From: Sporosarcina oncorhynchi
Lineage (GTDB): Bacteria > Bacillota > Bacilli > Bacillales_A > Planococcaceae
Direction: 5' to 3'
Length of the DNA: 64,000 nt
Assembly: GCF_033304615.1 (NCBI RefSeq)
Contig: NZ_CP129118.1
Span: 306,001 to 370,000 of the forward strand
The notes under the pieces were generated by a model. The model did not search any database, was not told the origin of the DNA, and saw only the letters and a program-made list of their open reading frames with translations. A program made the translations under genes and the position numbers. Below, piece by piece: positions 17,810 to 27,953 of this stretch; the first letter of the stretch is position 1, and every line of letters starts with the position of its first letter.

Positions 17810-18800
17810 ATTAGGCCGCCCGATCCGTGATTTACGGATTTCCGTTACGGACCGCTGTAATTTCAGGTGCACCTATTGCATGCCAAAAGAGATTTTCGGA
17901 GACGATTATGTGTTCCTGCCGAAAAGTGAGCTGCTTTCGTTTGAAGAGATGGAACGGTTTGCGCGCCTCTTTGCAGCACTCGGTGTGAAAAAGTTGCGCT
18001 TGACTGGCGGAGAACCGCTCATGCGTAGGGGTCTCCCGGATTTGATTGATAAGCTGACGAAAATCGATGGAATAGAAGATATCGGACTGACGACGAATGG
18101 CGTACTGCTTGGCCAATATGCACAACCGTTATACGATGCAGGTTTACGACGCTTGAATATGAGTTTGGATGCACTTGATCCGGATATTTTCGGTAAGATG
18201 AATGGCCGTGGCATTAAGCCTGACCTGATCCTGAAGAATATTGACCGCGCGAAAGAAATCGGCTTTACAATCAAGGTGAATATGGTCGTGAAAAAAGGTG
18301 TCAATGAAAGCGAAATCCTTCCGATGGCGGCGTATTTCAAAGAAAGGGATATTACATTGCGCTATATTGAATTCATGGATGTCGGCAATGACAATGGCTG
18401 GAGTTTTGAAAGTGTCGTGACGAAGAAGGAAATTTATGAACGGCTTGCGGCTGAATACGAGATGGAACCTTCTGAAGAAGAGTATTTCGGTGAAGTGGCG
18501 AAGCGTTACCGATATGTCGGGACGGATGCTGAAGTCGGGTTCATCACATCGGTCTCGGAATCGTTCTGCTCATCGTGCACAAGAGCGCGGTTGTCTTCAG
18601 ATGGCAAGTTGTATACATGCCTGTTCGCGTCAGAAGGATTCGACTTGCGTGAGCTAATCCGCAGTGGGATGACGGATGAAGAGTTGCTTGCAGCGATAAC
18701 GGGTGTGTGGGAACGCCGTGCGGATCGCTATTCAGATGAACGGACGGAACAGACAGTGAAAAACCGGAAGAAGATCAATATGAGTTATATAGGTGGATGA
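17790..18800 (+). CDS. moaA: GTP 3',8-cyclase (radical SAM)
   Basis: A 336-residue radical-SAM enzyme for the first Mo cofactor step. The N-terminal SAM cluster motif is CNFRCTYC, followed by LRLTGGEPL. The C-terminal second [4Fe-4S] cluster motif is [21 protein letters not shown], and the end is YIGG (Gly-Gly tail needed for activity in the family). The ATG follows GAGGAG inside mobA. It is the last gene of the Mo cofactor run, followed by a terminator. Confidence 0.97.
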   Translation: MNPIVDKLGRPIRDLRISVTDRCNFRCTYCMPKEIFGDDYVFLPKSELLSFEEMERFARLFAALGVKKLRLTGGEPLMRRGLPDLIDKLTKIDGIEDIGLTTNGVLLGQYAQPLYDAGLRRLNMSLDALDPDIFGKMNGRGIKPDLILKNIDRAKEIGFTIKVNMVVKKGVNESEILPMAAYFKERDITLRYIEFMDVGNDNGWSFESVVTKKEIYERLAAEYEMEPSEEEYFGEVAKRYRYVGTDAEVGFITSVSESFCSSCTRARLSSDGKLYTCLFASEGFDLRELIRSGMTDEELLAAITGVWERRADRYSDERTEQTVKNRKKINMSYIGG

Positions 18801-18804
18801 ATAA

Positions 18805-18834
18805 AGTGCTTCGCTGCTGCGGAGCATTTTTTTT
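18805..18834 (+). terminator. Terminator after moaA
   Basis: A ten-pair stem (AGTGCTTCGC / GCGGAGCATT, two wobble pairs) with loop TGCT is followed by eight T residues. Confidence 0.85.
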
Positions 18835-18899
18835 GTGCCGAAAACTGCCTTGGTGAGTGGTTAGAAGAGCTTGAAATGGTAGTTTCCTTTGCTAGTTGT

Positions 18900-18928
18900 T
18901 CGATCGATACAAATACAGGATCGATCGA
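18900..18928. repeat. Inverted repeat in the moaA-cstA gap
   Basis: TCGATCGAT and ATCGATCGA form a perfect 9-bp inverted repeat with an 11-nt loop. It is the only notable structure in the ~320-bp gap from 18801 to 19120, where I saw no gene. It could be an operator for cstA; nothing more can be said. Confidence 0.45.
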
Positions 18929-19120
18929 TTTGCTCCTCTTACTATTGCTGCAAGTTGTTTCGCGTTAAATTCCCAGCACAATATTTTGAAGGAAGGCATA
19001 TGTAGTTGTCCCTCTTAATAGATTGTAATAGCACGAAAAGCGGGAACACCTTTGCTTGGAAACGGTCTGTACGAGTAGCTGGAACGAAGTGCAAATAGAA
19101 GCGGAATGGAGGAAAGGGAA

Positions 19121-20863
19121 TTGAGTGCAATTATTATTGCATTGGCAGGGATGGTTGTTTTTGCGCTGGGCTATCGGTATTATTCAAAATTTGTTGCTGT
19201 AAAGATTTTTAAGCTCGACCCGAATTACGTGACGCCTGCGCATCGATACAAAGATGGCGTCGATTTTGTTCCGACGAACAAGTTTGTACTATGGGGCCAC
19301 CATTTCACATCAGTTGCTGGTGCAGCACCGATACTAGGTCCTGCAATAGCGGTCTATTGGGGCTGGTTGCCTGCCCTGCTATGGGTTGTGTTAGGAACGG
19401 TTTTCGCTGCAGGTGTCCATGATTTCGGGACATTGGTGCTATCCGTACGTAATAAAGGACAGTCGGTCGGTACATTAGCGAATAAGTTAATTGGACAGCG
19501 AGCAAAGATTCTGTTTTTATTCATTATCCTCATCCTTGTTTTAATGGTGAATGCCGTATTTGCTTGGGTCATTTCCAACTTGTTCATCAAATTCCCGGCG
19601 AGCGTTATCCCAGTCTTCATCCAGATTCCGCTCGCAATTTGGATCGGTACTGCCGTTTATAAGCGCCAAAAGAAGATGCTTGTCCCTTCGCTCATTGCAT
19701 TGGGGGTCATGTACTTTACAGCAGTCGTCTCCAGTAAAGTGGGTTTTCTGCAGATCGATCTTGTTCAATACATGGGCGGTGCGGAAGGGGCAGGACTATT
19801 TGGTCTCGGTTCTGTGTCGACAGCATTTTTCATCTGGATCATGATTTTAATGGTGTATGTCTATTTCGCTTCCACGCTGCCGGTTTGGCGTTTGCTGCAG
19901 CCGCGTGATTTCATTAACTCCCATCAGCTGGTTGTCGGTCTTGGTATTCTCTATTTGGGCTTGCTATTTACGAACCCTACAATCACGGCACCTATGACAA
20001 ATGCCACTTCAGATGTATCGTGGTTTCCGCTTTTATTCATAACGATTGCCTGCGGGGCCATTTCAGGATTCCACGGACTCGTTTCGTCCGGGACTTCATC
20101 GAAGCAGTTGAATAAAGAAACGGACGCACGGTTCGTCGGCTATCTTGGCGCAGTAGGTGAAGGAATTCTAGCACTTATTTCAATCATTGCAGTCATCACC
20201 TTTTTCCCGAATAAAGATGCATTCCTCGCTACCTATAGCAGTTTTGGTGCAGCGAATGGGTCGGGACTTACTGTGTTTGTGCAAGGAGCGAGCCAATTGG
20301 CGACGGGCTTAGCCATCCCTGCCGATGTTGCAACGACAATCGTTTCGATCATTGTTATTAGCTTTGCGGCGACAACATTGGATACATCTGTACGGCTCAT
20401 GCGCTATATCATTGCTGAACTCGGAATGGAATACAATATGCCGAAACTTGCGAAGAAGCATGTCGCGACATCTGTTGCGGTTCTATCCAGTGCCGCACTT
20501 GTTCTCCTTCCACAAGGGCCGAATGGATTCGGATCAGGCGGCTATTTACTATGGCCATTATTCGGAACGGCGAATCAGTTATTGGCAGGAATCAGTTTAT
20601 TGCTCATTGCGGTATGGCTGAAGCGACTAGGCAGGAATTACTTAATAGCTGTTATTCCAATGATTTTCCTGCTGTTCATGACATTACTTGCCATGTTCAA
20701 GCAAGTTGTATTTGAGTGGTCCTGGTTTGGTTCCAATTCGAATTGGCTGCTCTTCATTTTTGGGGCGATCATCTTCGTGTTTGCAATCTGGATTATTTTG
20801 ACGGCATTTTCCGCCTTGTCGGGCAAAAATGATCCGAAGCTATCAACGGACATCGACGACTAA
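19121..20863 (+). CDS. cstA: Carbon starvation protein CstA-family transporter
   Basis: A 580-residue polytopic membrane protein. The N-terminal LGYRYYSKFVAVKIFKLDP, HRYKDGVDFVPTNKFVLWGHHFTSVAGAAPILGPA and the later ISGFHGLVSSGTSSKQL are diagnostic of CstA. Known roles of the family are peptide and pyruvate uptake. I chose the TTG at 19121, 8 nt after GGAGGA; the ATG at 19106 has no ribosome site. It leads a three-gene set with a CC-ending small protein and an ArsA-type ATPase. Confidence 0.93.
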   Translation: MSAIIIALAGMVVFALGYRYYSKFVAVKIFKLDPNYVTPAHRYKDGVDFVPTNKFVLWGHHFTSVAGAAPILGPAIAVYWGWLPALLWVVLGTVFAAGVHDFGTLVLSVRNKGQSVGTLANKLIGQRAKILFLFIILILVLMVNAVFAWVISNLFIKFPASVIPVFIQIPLAIWIGTAVYKRQKKMLVPSLIALGVMYFTAVVSSKVGFLQIDLVQYMGGAEGAGLFGLGSVSTAFFIWIMILMVYVYFASTLPVWRLLQPRDFINSHQLVVGLGILYLGLLFTNPTITAPMTNATSDVSWFPLLFITIACGAISGFHGLVSSGTSSKQLNKETDARFVGYLGAVGEGILALISIIAVITFFPNKDAFLATYSSFGAANGSGLTVFVQGASQLATGLAIPADVATTIVSIIVISFAATTLDTSVRLMRYIIAELGMEYNMPKLAKKHVATSVAVLSSAALVLLPQGPNGFGSGGYLLWPLFGTANQLLAGISLLLIAVWLKRLGRNYLIAVIPMIFLLFMTLLAMFKQVVFEWSWFGSNSNWLLFIFGAIIFVFAIWIILTAFSALSGKNDPKLSTDIDD

Positions 20864-20880
20864 TCGTTGGAGGAATTTAC

Positions 20881-21138
20881 ATGATCGATTCCCTGAAAAA
20901 ACTGATCTCCTATTATGAAGAAGTTATTAGCTTGCCTCATCGCCGAGAAATTGCTGCGGAGTTACGAGACGAGGAGGACCTGTTTTTCCTTCTTCTTTAT
21001 TCCGAAATGATCGGTATTCCGAACCCGGCGTACTATTACACATTGGAACTTTATCCGTATATGATCGAAAAATTCCACGACTGGCATTTACGGATGGGCA
21101 TGGAGAAATCTCCGATGCATGGCATCCGTTGTTGTTGA
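20881..21138 (+). CDS. Cory-CC-star family small protein
   Basis: An 85-residue soluble protein with many aromatics in the middle (FFLLLYSEMIGIPNPAYYY). It ends in two cysteines directly before the stop (GIRCC), and these are its only cysteines. From memory this matches the small 'cory-CC-star' family seen next to cstA and ArsA-type genes in Bacillales. Function is not known. The start is set by GGAGGA. It sits 17 nt after cstA and 14 nt before the ATPase, so co-expression is very likely. Confidence 0.8.
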   Translation: MIDSLKKLISYYEEVISLPHRREIAAELRDEEDLFFLLLYSEMIGIPNPAYYYTLELYPYMIEKFHDWHLRMGMEKSPMHGIRCC

Positions 21139-21152
21139 AATGAGGGGAAACG

Positions 21153-22079
21153 ATGGACGTATTAACGAAACAGATCATATTTGTTGGGGGGAAGGGTGGA
21201 GTGGGCAAGTCGACAACGGCGGCAGCCATTGCTCACCGCCTATCCACATCCGGGTACCGAACACTTTTAGTCTCAACGGATCCAGCCCATAACGTCGGCG
21301 ATATATTCGGTCGACCAATCGGCGGCAAGCCAGTCGAAGTAGCAGAACGGCTAGTCGCGCTTGAAATTGATCCGCGGCTTGAGACGGAACGGTATATCAC
21401 AGGCGTAAAAAACAACATTAAAGGAGTCGTCCATTCCAGTATGATGGAGGAAGTGCACCGCCAATTGGATACTGCACAAGCTTCTCCCGGGGCGGATGAA
21501 GCAGCTCTATTTGATAAACTGATCACCATTATTCTCGAAGAACGCGCTTCCTACGACAAGATCGTCTTTGATACAGCACCTACCGGCCATACGATCCGCT
21601 TGTTGTCACTGCCTGAACTGATGGGGGTGTGGATACATGGCTTATTGGAAAAACGGAAAAAGGCAAACACCAATTCTTCGCGCCTGCTCAATGACGGGGA
21701 GCCGATTGACGATCCAATATACGAAGTGTTAGCCGAAAGACAACGCCGCTTCGCACAGGTTCGTGAACTATTAATGGATGAACAAACGACAGGTTTTATT
21801 TTCGTCTTGAACCCTGAGCGGCTACCCATCTTGGAAACCGAAAAAGCCATTCAATTATTGAACCGCCATTCGCTTGCAGTGAAGTCCATCGTCGTTAATA
21901 AAGTACTCCCTGAACACGTGGAGGGCGAGTTTTGGACTGAACGAAAAGCGCATGAGCGAAAGTATGTAGAGATGATCGAGCAGTCATTCAAACGGCAGGA
22001 AATTCACTATGTGCCACTATTTCAGAGAGATATTATAAGCTATAAGGATTTGGCTCAGTTTAGTGAGCAATTAACGTGA
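21153..22079 (+). CDS. ArsA/GET3-type P-loop ATPase without cysteines
   Basis: A 308-residue single-domain SIMIBI-class ATPase: deviant P-loop GGKGGVGKSTTAAA near 12-25, LLVSTDPAHNVGDIFG (switch I), IVFDTAPTGHTIRLL (switch II). Family members pump arsenite with ArsB or target tail-anchored proteins. This protein has no cysteine at all, so the As(III)-binding or Zn-binding thiols of those relatives are absent, and no arsB is nearby. The neighbours cstA and the CC-ending protein suggest a helper ATPase for that transporter; this is inference. Confidence 0.9.
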   Translation: MDVLTKQIIFVGGKGGVGKSTTAAAIAHRLSTSGYRTLLVSTDPAHNVGDIFGRPIGGKPVEVAERLVALEIDPRLETERYITGVKNNIKGVVHSSMMEEVHRQLDTAQASPGADEAALFDKLITIILEERASYDKIVFDTAPTGHTIRLLSLPELMGVWIHGLLEKRKKANTNSSRLLNDGEPIDDPIYEVLAERQRRFAQVRELLMDEQTTGFIFVLNPERLPILETEKAIQLLNRHSLAVKSIVVNKVLPEHVEGEFWTERKAHERKYVEMIEQSFKRQEIHYVPLFQRDIISYKDLAQFSEQLT

Positions 22080-22090
22080 AAAAAGAAGAA

Positions 22091-22117
22091 AGCCCGCCTA
22101 TCTAACTGGCGGGTTTT
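22091..22117. terminator. Bidirectional terminator between the ATPase gene and hutG
   Basis: CCCGCC (22093-22098) pairs with GGCGGG (22108-22113). It is followed by TTTT on the plus strand and by CTTTCTTCTTTTTT on the minus strand, so it can serve both convergent genes. Confidence 0.8.
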
Positions 22118-22126
22118 ATCATTTCA

Positions 22127-23062
22127 TTATGAATTCTTCATAAACCCCGCAATTGCTTCATTCACAAAATGAGCGCCGAGCTTCACCGTTCGTCCGTTTT
22201 CATCCAATGAAGGATTCACTTCGCAAATATCAAATGAACGCGTCTTCTCGTGTCCGGCGACTTTCCTTATAATTTCTCGCACAGTCGTCGGCTCCAATCC
22301 AAATGGAGAGGGGGCACTTACACCCGGCGCAAACGCCGCATTCACGACATCTGTGCATAATGTAAGTAGTACCGCATCATGCTTGTCCATGAACGCATCC
22401 AGCGAATCCATCAATTTCTCGAGCTGTCCGGCAATCATTTCATCTTCATGTACGTACTCAACACCAAGTGCATCCGCCCGGTCAAACAGTTCCTGCGTAT
22501 TGCCATACCGTTGGATGCCGGCGACGAAATACCCCACATTCGCATCTTGTTCTAAAATCTGCCTGAACATCGTACCCGAGGAAATTTGCTCGTCATATGG
22601 ACGTAAATCGAAATGTGCATCGATATTAACGATTCCGAGAGAAGCGTCAGGACCGAGAAATTCACGCACACCTAAATAATGGCCGTACAAAGTTTCGTGT
22701 CCGCCACCTAAAATGATTGGCGTAGACCTGTTTGAAAGCAGCGTACTTACGGCAACACCCAGTTGTTGCTGTGCAACTTCCAATGCCTCGCCTACACACG
22801 CAATATTGCCGACATCGACAAGCCGTCCGTTTTCAGGAAAACGCCAAGGCAACTTCGCAATTTCGCCCCGTAATGCATCGGGAGCTTGTGCAGCACCTAA
22901 CCGTCCTTTGTTCCGTCGGACCCCTTCCTCACATTCAAATCCAACAATCGCACATGCATCCTTCGCTTCACGTACATCCTTCAATTCCACGACTTGATGG
23001 TAGCGGAAAGCTGAACGATCCGCCGTATCATCTATCCTGCCTGACCAAATGGATTCACTCAT
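22127..23062 (-). CDS. hutG: Formimidoylglutamase
   Basis: A 311-residue arginase-family Mn enzyme for the last step of histidine breakdown (formiminoglutamate to glutamate and formamide). Metal-binding motifs are present: ILGGGHETLYGH, GIVNIDAHFDLRPYD and LTLCTDVVNAAFAPGVSAPSPFG. The ATG at 23062 lies 8 nt after AGAAAGGA; the ATG at 23071 would have no spacer. It is divergent from the AraC-type regulator and near hutU/hutI. Confidence 0.93.
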   Translation of the reverse strand: MSESIWSGRIDDTADRSAFRYHQVVELKDVREAKDACAIVGFECEEGVRRNKGRLGAAQAPDALRGEIAKLPWRFPENGRLVDVGNIACVGEALEVAQQQLGVAVSTLLSNRSTPIILGGGHETLYGHYLGVREFLGPDASLGIVNIDAHFDLRPYDEQISSGTMFRQILEQDANVGYFVAGIQRYGNTQELFDRADALGVEYVHEDEMIAGQLEKLMDSLDAFMDKHDAVLLTLCTDVVNAAFAPGVSAPSPFGLEPTTVREIIRKVAGHEKTRSFDICEVNPSLDENGRTVKLGAHFVNEAIAGFMKNS

Positions 23063-23153
23063 ACAGCTCATCCTTTCTAAAGTAGACTCCTTGCCAACAG
23101 TATATCGCTAGATTATGATTATTCCAACAAACGATTCAGAGGAAGGTGCTCAT

Positions 23154-24575
23154 ATGAAAATCGTGCTAATCATAAAAGACCCCCTTGAAGCACAAGGAGT
23201 TAAATGGCTCCTCACCTCACAATGGACGGACGTGCAGGTGGACATTGCCGACCCAGCGGCTCCATCTATAGACGCATATCTCTACATCATCGACATGCAG
23301 TTGCTAACCGCGGAATTCGAACTGCCGCCACACGCCATCTGGCTCGGCATCTCATCTGAACGAACATTCCAAACCGTCTACAAAGCGCTAACCTTAAAAG
23401 CGGAAGACATCTTATTCCGACCCTTCCAACCGGATAGGCTCATCAGACAAATCCAGCAAATCCGTTTCCGTTGGCGGAACGAATTCGCACAGCTCAACAG
23501 ACCCGTCCAACAACGTACCGACATCGTGACATACGAAAACCTGCTCATCGGCGAAACGGAAGTTCAAACGCCAGTGCTGTTAAGTTTAATCGCGCCATCA
23601 CGAGTAGACGAACTCGACCATCTCGTCCGCGAACTGGACATGCATGATTTCCCAACGGCTTACGACATCTTCCCGTTTTCCGACTTTGTGCTCGTCGTCC
23701 ATAGATTGAAAGAGCTGAAAACCCTTCAAGAAGCGTATACAATCTTTTATTCACAATGGAAATTGCAATCGGATGCGCTATTGACAATCTATTTACATGC
23801 GGATGAAAGCCGTACGAATTACCGCGCTCTCTACAAAAAAATGCGCCGTCTTCATGAACGAATCTTTTATGACGGGTATGATATTTTGTCGGTTGAACAG
23901 GAAGAACTTCATTGGCGGGACATGGAGCCGTTTTTGTCACCGATCGAGCAACGGAAATGGGTGGAAATGCTTGAGAAACAGCAAATGGAAGACATCCGCA
24001 AGTGGGTGGAACAAGACTTTCTAACCGTTGAATCTCCTTATCCTGATCCCGAAATGGTACGCGTTCGTTTGACGAGTATACTTGCACAAGTTCGGAGATA
24101 TATGACAACAAAAGCGCTGAAATCGTACTCCATCGAGAAAGCCTATCATGCACTCTTTCAATCGGTCATCCGCGAGCCTGTCATGTACGATATTATCCAG
24201 TCTTTCATTGCGTTCATGGCTGATTTGCTTCAAGCGTCTTCTGGAGAAATGCAACAGAAGGGGAGTCTGGTCGATAAAGTGCGGGAACGAATGAACGCGA
24301 ATTACTGGGATGCCTCCTGGAATTTGGCGGCATGTGCAGAAGAATTGCACATCCATAAAAGTACATTGAGCCGGAAGTATACAAACGAAGTGGGAAAATC
24401 TTTCAGCGATGAGCTGTTGGAAATTCGTATTGCAGAAGCGAAGCGGTTATTGAAAGAGACAGATTTGGCAATTGGCGAAGTATCCGAATCTACTGGATTC
24501 ACCCACGCGACTTATTTTAGCAAACGATTTAAAGAAGTAATGCACATGACACCCTATCAATTCAGGATGAGCTAA
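23154..24575 (+). CDS. AraC-family regulator with receiver-like N-terminal domain
   Basis: A 473-residue protein. Residues 1-110 look like a response-regulator receiver (IKDPLEAQG, YIIDMQLL with Asp47, DILFRPF). The paired acidic residues are reduced to Lys8-Asp9 and the usual Lys-Pro is Arg-Pro, so it may not be phosphorylated. A long middle domain (~110-370) is unrecognised. The C terminus (~375-473) is an AraC double HTH (WNLAACAEELHIHKSTLSRKY; EVSESTGFTHATYFSKRFKE). It lies between hutG and hutU, so a role in hut control is inferred. The start follows GAGGAAGG. Confidence 0.85.
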   Translation: MKIVLIIKDPLEAQGVKWLLTSQWTDVQVDIADPAAPSIDAYLYIIDMQLLTAEFELPPHAIWLGISSERTFQTVYKALTLKAEDILFRPFQPDRLIRQIQQIRFRWRNEFAQLNRPVQQRTDIVTYENLLIGETEVQTPVLLSLIAPSRVDELDHLVRELDMHDFPTAYDIFPFSDFVLVVHRLKELKTLQEAYTIFYSQWKLQSDALLTIYLHADESRTNYRALYKKMRRLHERIFYDGYDILSVEQEELHWRDMEPFLSPIEQRKWVEMLEKQQMEDIRKWVEQDFLTVESPYPDPEMVRVRLTSILAQVRRYMTTKALKSYSIEKAYHALFQSVIREPVMYDIIQSFIAFMADLLQASSGEMQQKGSLVDKVRERMNANYWDASWNLAACAEELHIHKSTLSRKYTNEVGKSFSDELLEIRIAEAKRLLKETDLAIGEVSESTGFTHATYFSKRFKEVMHMTPYQFRMS

Positions 24576-24588
24576 TACAATCTCTGAG

Positions 24589-24622
24589 AAATAGGTGATA
24601 GGGAAAAACTTATCACCTATTT
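24589..24622 (+). terminator. Perfect hairpin after the AraC-type gene
   Basis: AAATAGGTGATA and TATCACCTATTT form a perfect 12-bp stem with a 10-nt loop. The following TATAGAATAA is not a clean U-run, so it is either a weak terminator or a regulatory hairpin upstream of hutU. A second palindrome, AAGTG-N6-CACTT, lies at 24653-24668 and could be an operator. Confidence 0.55.
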
Positions 24623-24766
24623 ATAGAATAAAATACATACGAATGGTATCGGAAGTGTAAAATCACTTTAAAGTATGAGATATAACTTAAAAAAGCAATC
24701 AATCTATAAATTATTAACTGAACTTTCCCTATAGAATAATAGTAACGAAAGGGAGGTTGATTGGAA

Positions 24767-26437
24767 ATGAAAGCGGATACAGCAGATAAGGTTATTCACT
24801 ATACAGGTACGGAATTGCACACGAAGGGTTGGCAGCAGGAGGCGGCACTTCGGATGTTGATGAACAATTTACATCCGGATGTTGCGGAGCATCCAGATAA
24901 GCTCGTCGTTTACGGCGGAATCGGTAAGGCGGCTCGTAACTGGGAGAGTTTTGATGCCATCGTTCGTTCTTTGAAAGAGCTTGAGAATGATGAAACGTTA
25001 TTAGTTCAATCGGGGAAGCCGGTTGCGATCTTCAAATCTCATACGGATGCACCACGCGTTTTGATTGCGAATTCGAATATTGTACCTGCCTATGCAAACT
25101 GGGATACATTCCACGAGCTGGATAAGAAGGGCTTGATGATGTACGGACAGATGACAGCAGGCAGCTGGATTTATATCGGTTCTCAAGGGATTGTTCAAGG
25201 GACGTACGAGACATTTGCGGAACTTGGAAAACAGCATTTCGGCGGTTCCCTAAAAGGAACGATTACATTAACGGCTGGTCTAGGCGGCATGGGTGGTGCG
25301 CAGCCATTATCCGTAACGATGGCGGGCGGTGTTTGTATCGGTATCGAAGTCGATGAAACACGTATCGATCGCCGTATCGAGACACGCTATACGGATGTTA
25401 AAACGGATTCGTTGGATGAAGCAATCCGACTGGCTGAAGAAGCGAAAGCGGAAGGTAAAGCTTTATCGATCGGGTTACTTGGGAATGCGGCGGATATTCT
25501 GCCTGAAATGATTGCACGCGGCTTCAATCCGGACGTCTTGACAGATCAGACATCCGCACATGATCCATTAAACGGCTATATACCTTCAGGGATGTCACTA
25601 GAAGAAGCAGCTGAATTACGCGATTCTAATCCGGAAGAATATGTAAAACGTTCAAAAGCGTCCATGGCGACACATGTTGCAGCGATGATTGATATGATGG
25701 ACAAAGGCGCAGTTACATTCGATTATGGGAACAATATTCGCCAAGTCGCAAAAGACGAAGGTGTTGAGCGGGCATTCGATTTCCCTGGATTCGTTCCGGC
25801 GTATATCCGTCCGCAGTTCTGCGAAGGGAAAGGGCCGTTCCGCTGGGTAGCGCTATCAGGCAATCCAGAAGATATTCGTAAAACGGATGAAGTGATTTTA
25901 CGTGAATTTAGCTACAATACGCATTTATGTAATTGGATTAAAATGGCGCAGGAGAAGATTCAGTTCCAAGGATTGCCGGCGCGGATTTGCTGGCTCGGGT
26001 ACGGTGAACGCGCACGTTTCGGTAAGATCATTAACGATATGGTCGCAAGCGGTGAATTAAGTGCACCGATCGTCATCGGGCGAGATCATCTCGATTCAGG
26101 TTCTGTTGCATCGCCAAACCGTGAAACAGAAGCAATGAAAGACGGCTCGGATGTCGTATCGGATTGGCCAATCCTGAATGCGATGATTAATGCGGTCGGT
26201 GGAGCAACATGGGTGTCTGTCCATCATGGCGGCGGAGTTGGTATGGGGTATTCACAACATGCTGGTATGGTCATCGTTGCGGACGGCACGAAGGAAGCAG
26301 AAGCCCGCCTTGAACGCGTGTTAACGACTGATCCGGGTATGGGTATTGCCCGACACGTCGATGCAGGCTATGATTTGGCCATTCAAACAGCAAAAGAAAA
26401 AGGGGTTAACATCCCGATGATGGAAGGTGACAAGTAA
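24767..26437 (+). CDS. hutU: Urocanate hydratase
   Basis: A 556-residue NAD-dependent enzyme turning urocanate into imidazolonepropionate. Family motifs: [64 protein letters not shown], and the Cys-containing [10 protein letters not shown] region near the NAD site. I chose the ATG at 24767 (GGGAGG upstream); a TTG at 24761 is also possible. hutI starts immediately after its stop. The previous pathway enzyme, hutH, is not in this window. Confidence 0.96.
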   Translation: MKADTADKVIHYTGTELHTKGWQQEAALRMLMNNLHPDVAEHPDKLVVYGGIGKAARNWESFDAIVRSLKELENDETLLVQSGKPVAIFKSHTDAPRVLIANSNIVPAYANWDTFHELDKKGLMMYGQMTAGSWIYIGSQGIVQGTYETFAELGKQHFGGSLKGTITLTAGLGGMGGAQPLSVTMAGGVCIGIEVDETRIDRRIETRYTDVKTDSLDEAIRLAEEAKAEGKALSIGLLGNAADILPEMIARGFNPDVLTDQTSAHDPLNGYIPSGMSLEEAAELRDSNPEEYVKRSKASMATHVAAMIDMMDKGAVTFDYGNNIRQVAKDEGVERAFDFPGFVPAYIRPQFCEGKGPFRWVALSGNPEDIRKTDEVILREFSYNTHLCNWIKMAQEKIQFQGLPARICWLGYGERARFGKIINDMVASGELSAPIVIGRDHLDSGSVASPNRETEAMKDGSDVVSDWPILNAMINAVGGATWVSVHHGGGVGMGYSQHAGMVIVADGTKEAEARLERVLTTDPGMGIARHVDAGYDLAIQTAKEKGVNIPMMEGDK

Positions 26438-27691
26438 TTGAAACCACTTTGGATACAACATGCGGCTCAATTAGCGACAATCTCGGGCAATAATGCGCCG
26501 CGTAAACGTGAAGAAATGTCTGAGCTCGGCATCATTGAAGATGGCAGCGTGTGGATTGAAGACGGTGTCATCCAAGCAATCGGTACAACTGAAGAATTGA
26601 TAAAGCAATTTGGCGACCGTGCGGAGGAAGCGGATATTGTCGATGCGACAGGCCGTTTAGTCACGCCAGGTCTCGTCGATCCGCATACCCATGTCGTGTA
26701 CGGAGGCAGCCGTGAACGTGAATTTGAAATGCGTTTGGAAGGCGCCACGTATATGGACATTATGAATGCAGGCGGCGGTATTCACGCGACGAGCCGGATG
26801 ACGCGTGAAGCAACGGAAGATGAACTTGTAGAACAAACATCCCGCAGGCTCGATTCCTTCTTGAAACACGGTGTTACGACTGTTGAAGCAAAAAGCGGCT
26901 ACGGCTTAAATTGGGAAACAGAATTAAAACAATTGCGTGCAGCGAAGCGGTTGAATGAAACGCATCCAATTGACCTCGTTTCGACGTTCATGGGAGCGCA
27001 TGCTGTCCCGTTGGACTATAAGGGCAAGGAAGATGAATACATTGATAGCATCATCAATGACATGCTCCCCGTCGTAGCGGAAGAAAAGCTTGCCGTTTTC
27101 AATGATGTGTTTTGTGAAGTTGGTGTGTTCACACCTGAACAGTCTGAACGCATTTTGGAAGCAGGGAAGAAGCTAGGCTTGACGCCGAAAATCCATGCGG
27201 ATGAAATCGAATCATATGGCGGTGCGGAACTTGCCGCTAAAGTCGGTGCCATTTCAGCGGAGCATCTATTGAAAGCATCTGATGAAGGCATCAAGGCAAT
27301 GGCAGAAGCGGGTGTCATTGCTTGTTTATTGCCAGCAACTGCTTTGTACCTTCGCGAAGACGCGGCACAAGGGCGAAAAATGGTTGATGAAGGAGTCGCA
27401 GTTGCGATTTCGACAGATTGTAATCCTGGATCATCACCGACGACTTCCATGCCGCTCGTCATGAACTTAGCATGTATTTCCATGCGATTGACACCTGCAG
27501 AAGCGCTCGTTGCAGCGACGATGAATGCAGCATGTGCAATCGGGATGGAGCGTAAAGCCGGTTCACTGGAAGTAGGTAAACAAGGGGATGTCGTCATGTG
27601 GGACGTCAAGAATTATCAAGAACTGCAATATTTGTTTGGCGTCAACCATGTCGATAAGGTATGGAAAAAGGGCGAAATAGTTGTAGGGTAA
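26438..27691 (+). CDS. hutI: Imidazolonepropionase
   Basis: A 417-residue amidohydrolase-family metal enzyme that hydrolyses imidazolonepropionate to formiminoglutamate. The metal motif VDPHTHVVYGGSREREFEMR, AKSGYGLNWETELKQLRA, HADEIESYGGAELA and STDCNPGSSPT are present. The TTG start directly follows the hutU stop, with GGAAGGTGA inside hutU, so translation is coupled. Confidence 0.96.
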   Translation: MKPLWIQHAAQLATISGNNAPRKREEMSELGIIEDGSVWIEDGVIQAIGTTEELIKQFGDRAEEADIVDATGRLVTPGLVDPHTHVVYGGSREREFEMRLEGATYMDIMNAGGGIHATSRMTREATEDELVEQTSRRLDSFLKHGVTTVEAKSGYGLNWETELKQLRAAKRLNETHPIDLVSTFMGAHAVPLDYKGKEDEYIDSIINDMLPVVAEEKLAVFNDVFCEVGVFTPEQSERILEAGKKLGLTPKIHADEIESYGGAELAAKVGAISAEHLLKASDEGIKAMAEAGVIACLLPATALYLREDAAQGRKMVDEGVAVAISTDCNPGSSPTTSMPLVMNLACISMRLTPAEALVAATMNAACAIGMERKAGSLEVGKQGDVVMWDVKNYQELQYLFGVNHVDKVWKKGEIVVG

Positions 27692-27698
27692 CACAAGT

Positions 27699-27735
27699 CC
27701 GTGAATGGAGTAATGGGTTCATTCACGGTATTTTT
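27699..27735 (+). terminator. Terminator after hutI
   Basis: CCGTGAATG and CATTCACGG form a perfect 9-bp stem with a 12-nt loop, followed by TATTTTTAT. Confidence 0.85.
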
Positions 27736-27953
27736 ATAAGGTTAATTAACGGAAGATTCAGAAGGGGGAAGCGGAATGGAGCAAGTGGGTATACATCAAC
27801 CATTCGATAGGCAAAACACTATAATAGTAGGAAATTCGATAATGGGAAAAACGTTGGTTTATATTCTAGGTAATTCGTAAATGGAGAGAGGATAACCTAC
27901 ATTCTTCACGCATGTTTGTTATGATAAAGCCAAAGACAGTGGGGGGTATCCAT

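Noticed and set aside
21153-22079. Arsenic resistance operon
   Set aside because: The ATPase has no cysteines, and no arsB, arsC, arsD or arsR gene is nearby.
22353-22997. Plus-strand open frames across hutG
   Set aside because: They are antisense to a clear hutG with all metal-binding motifs.
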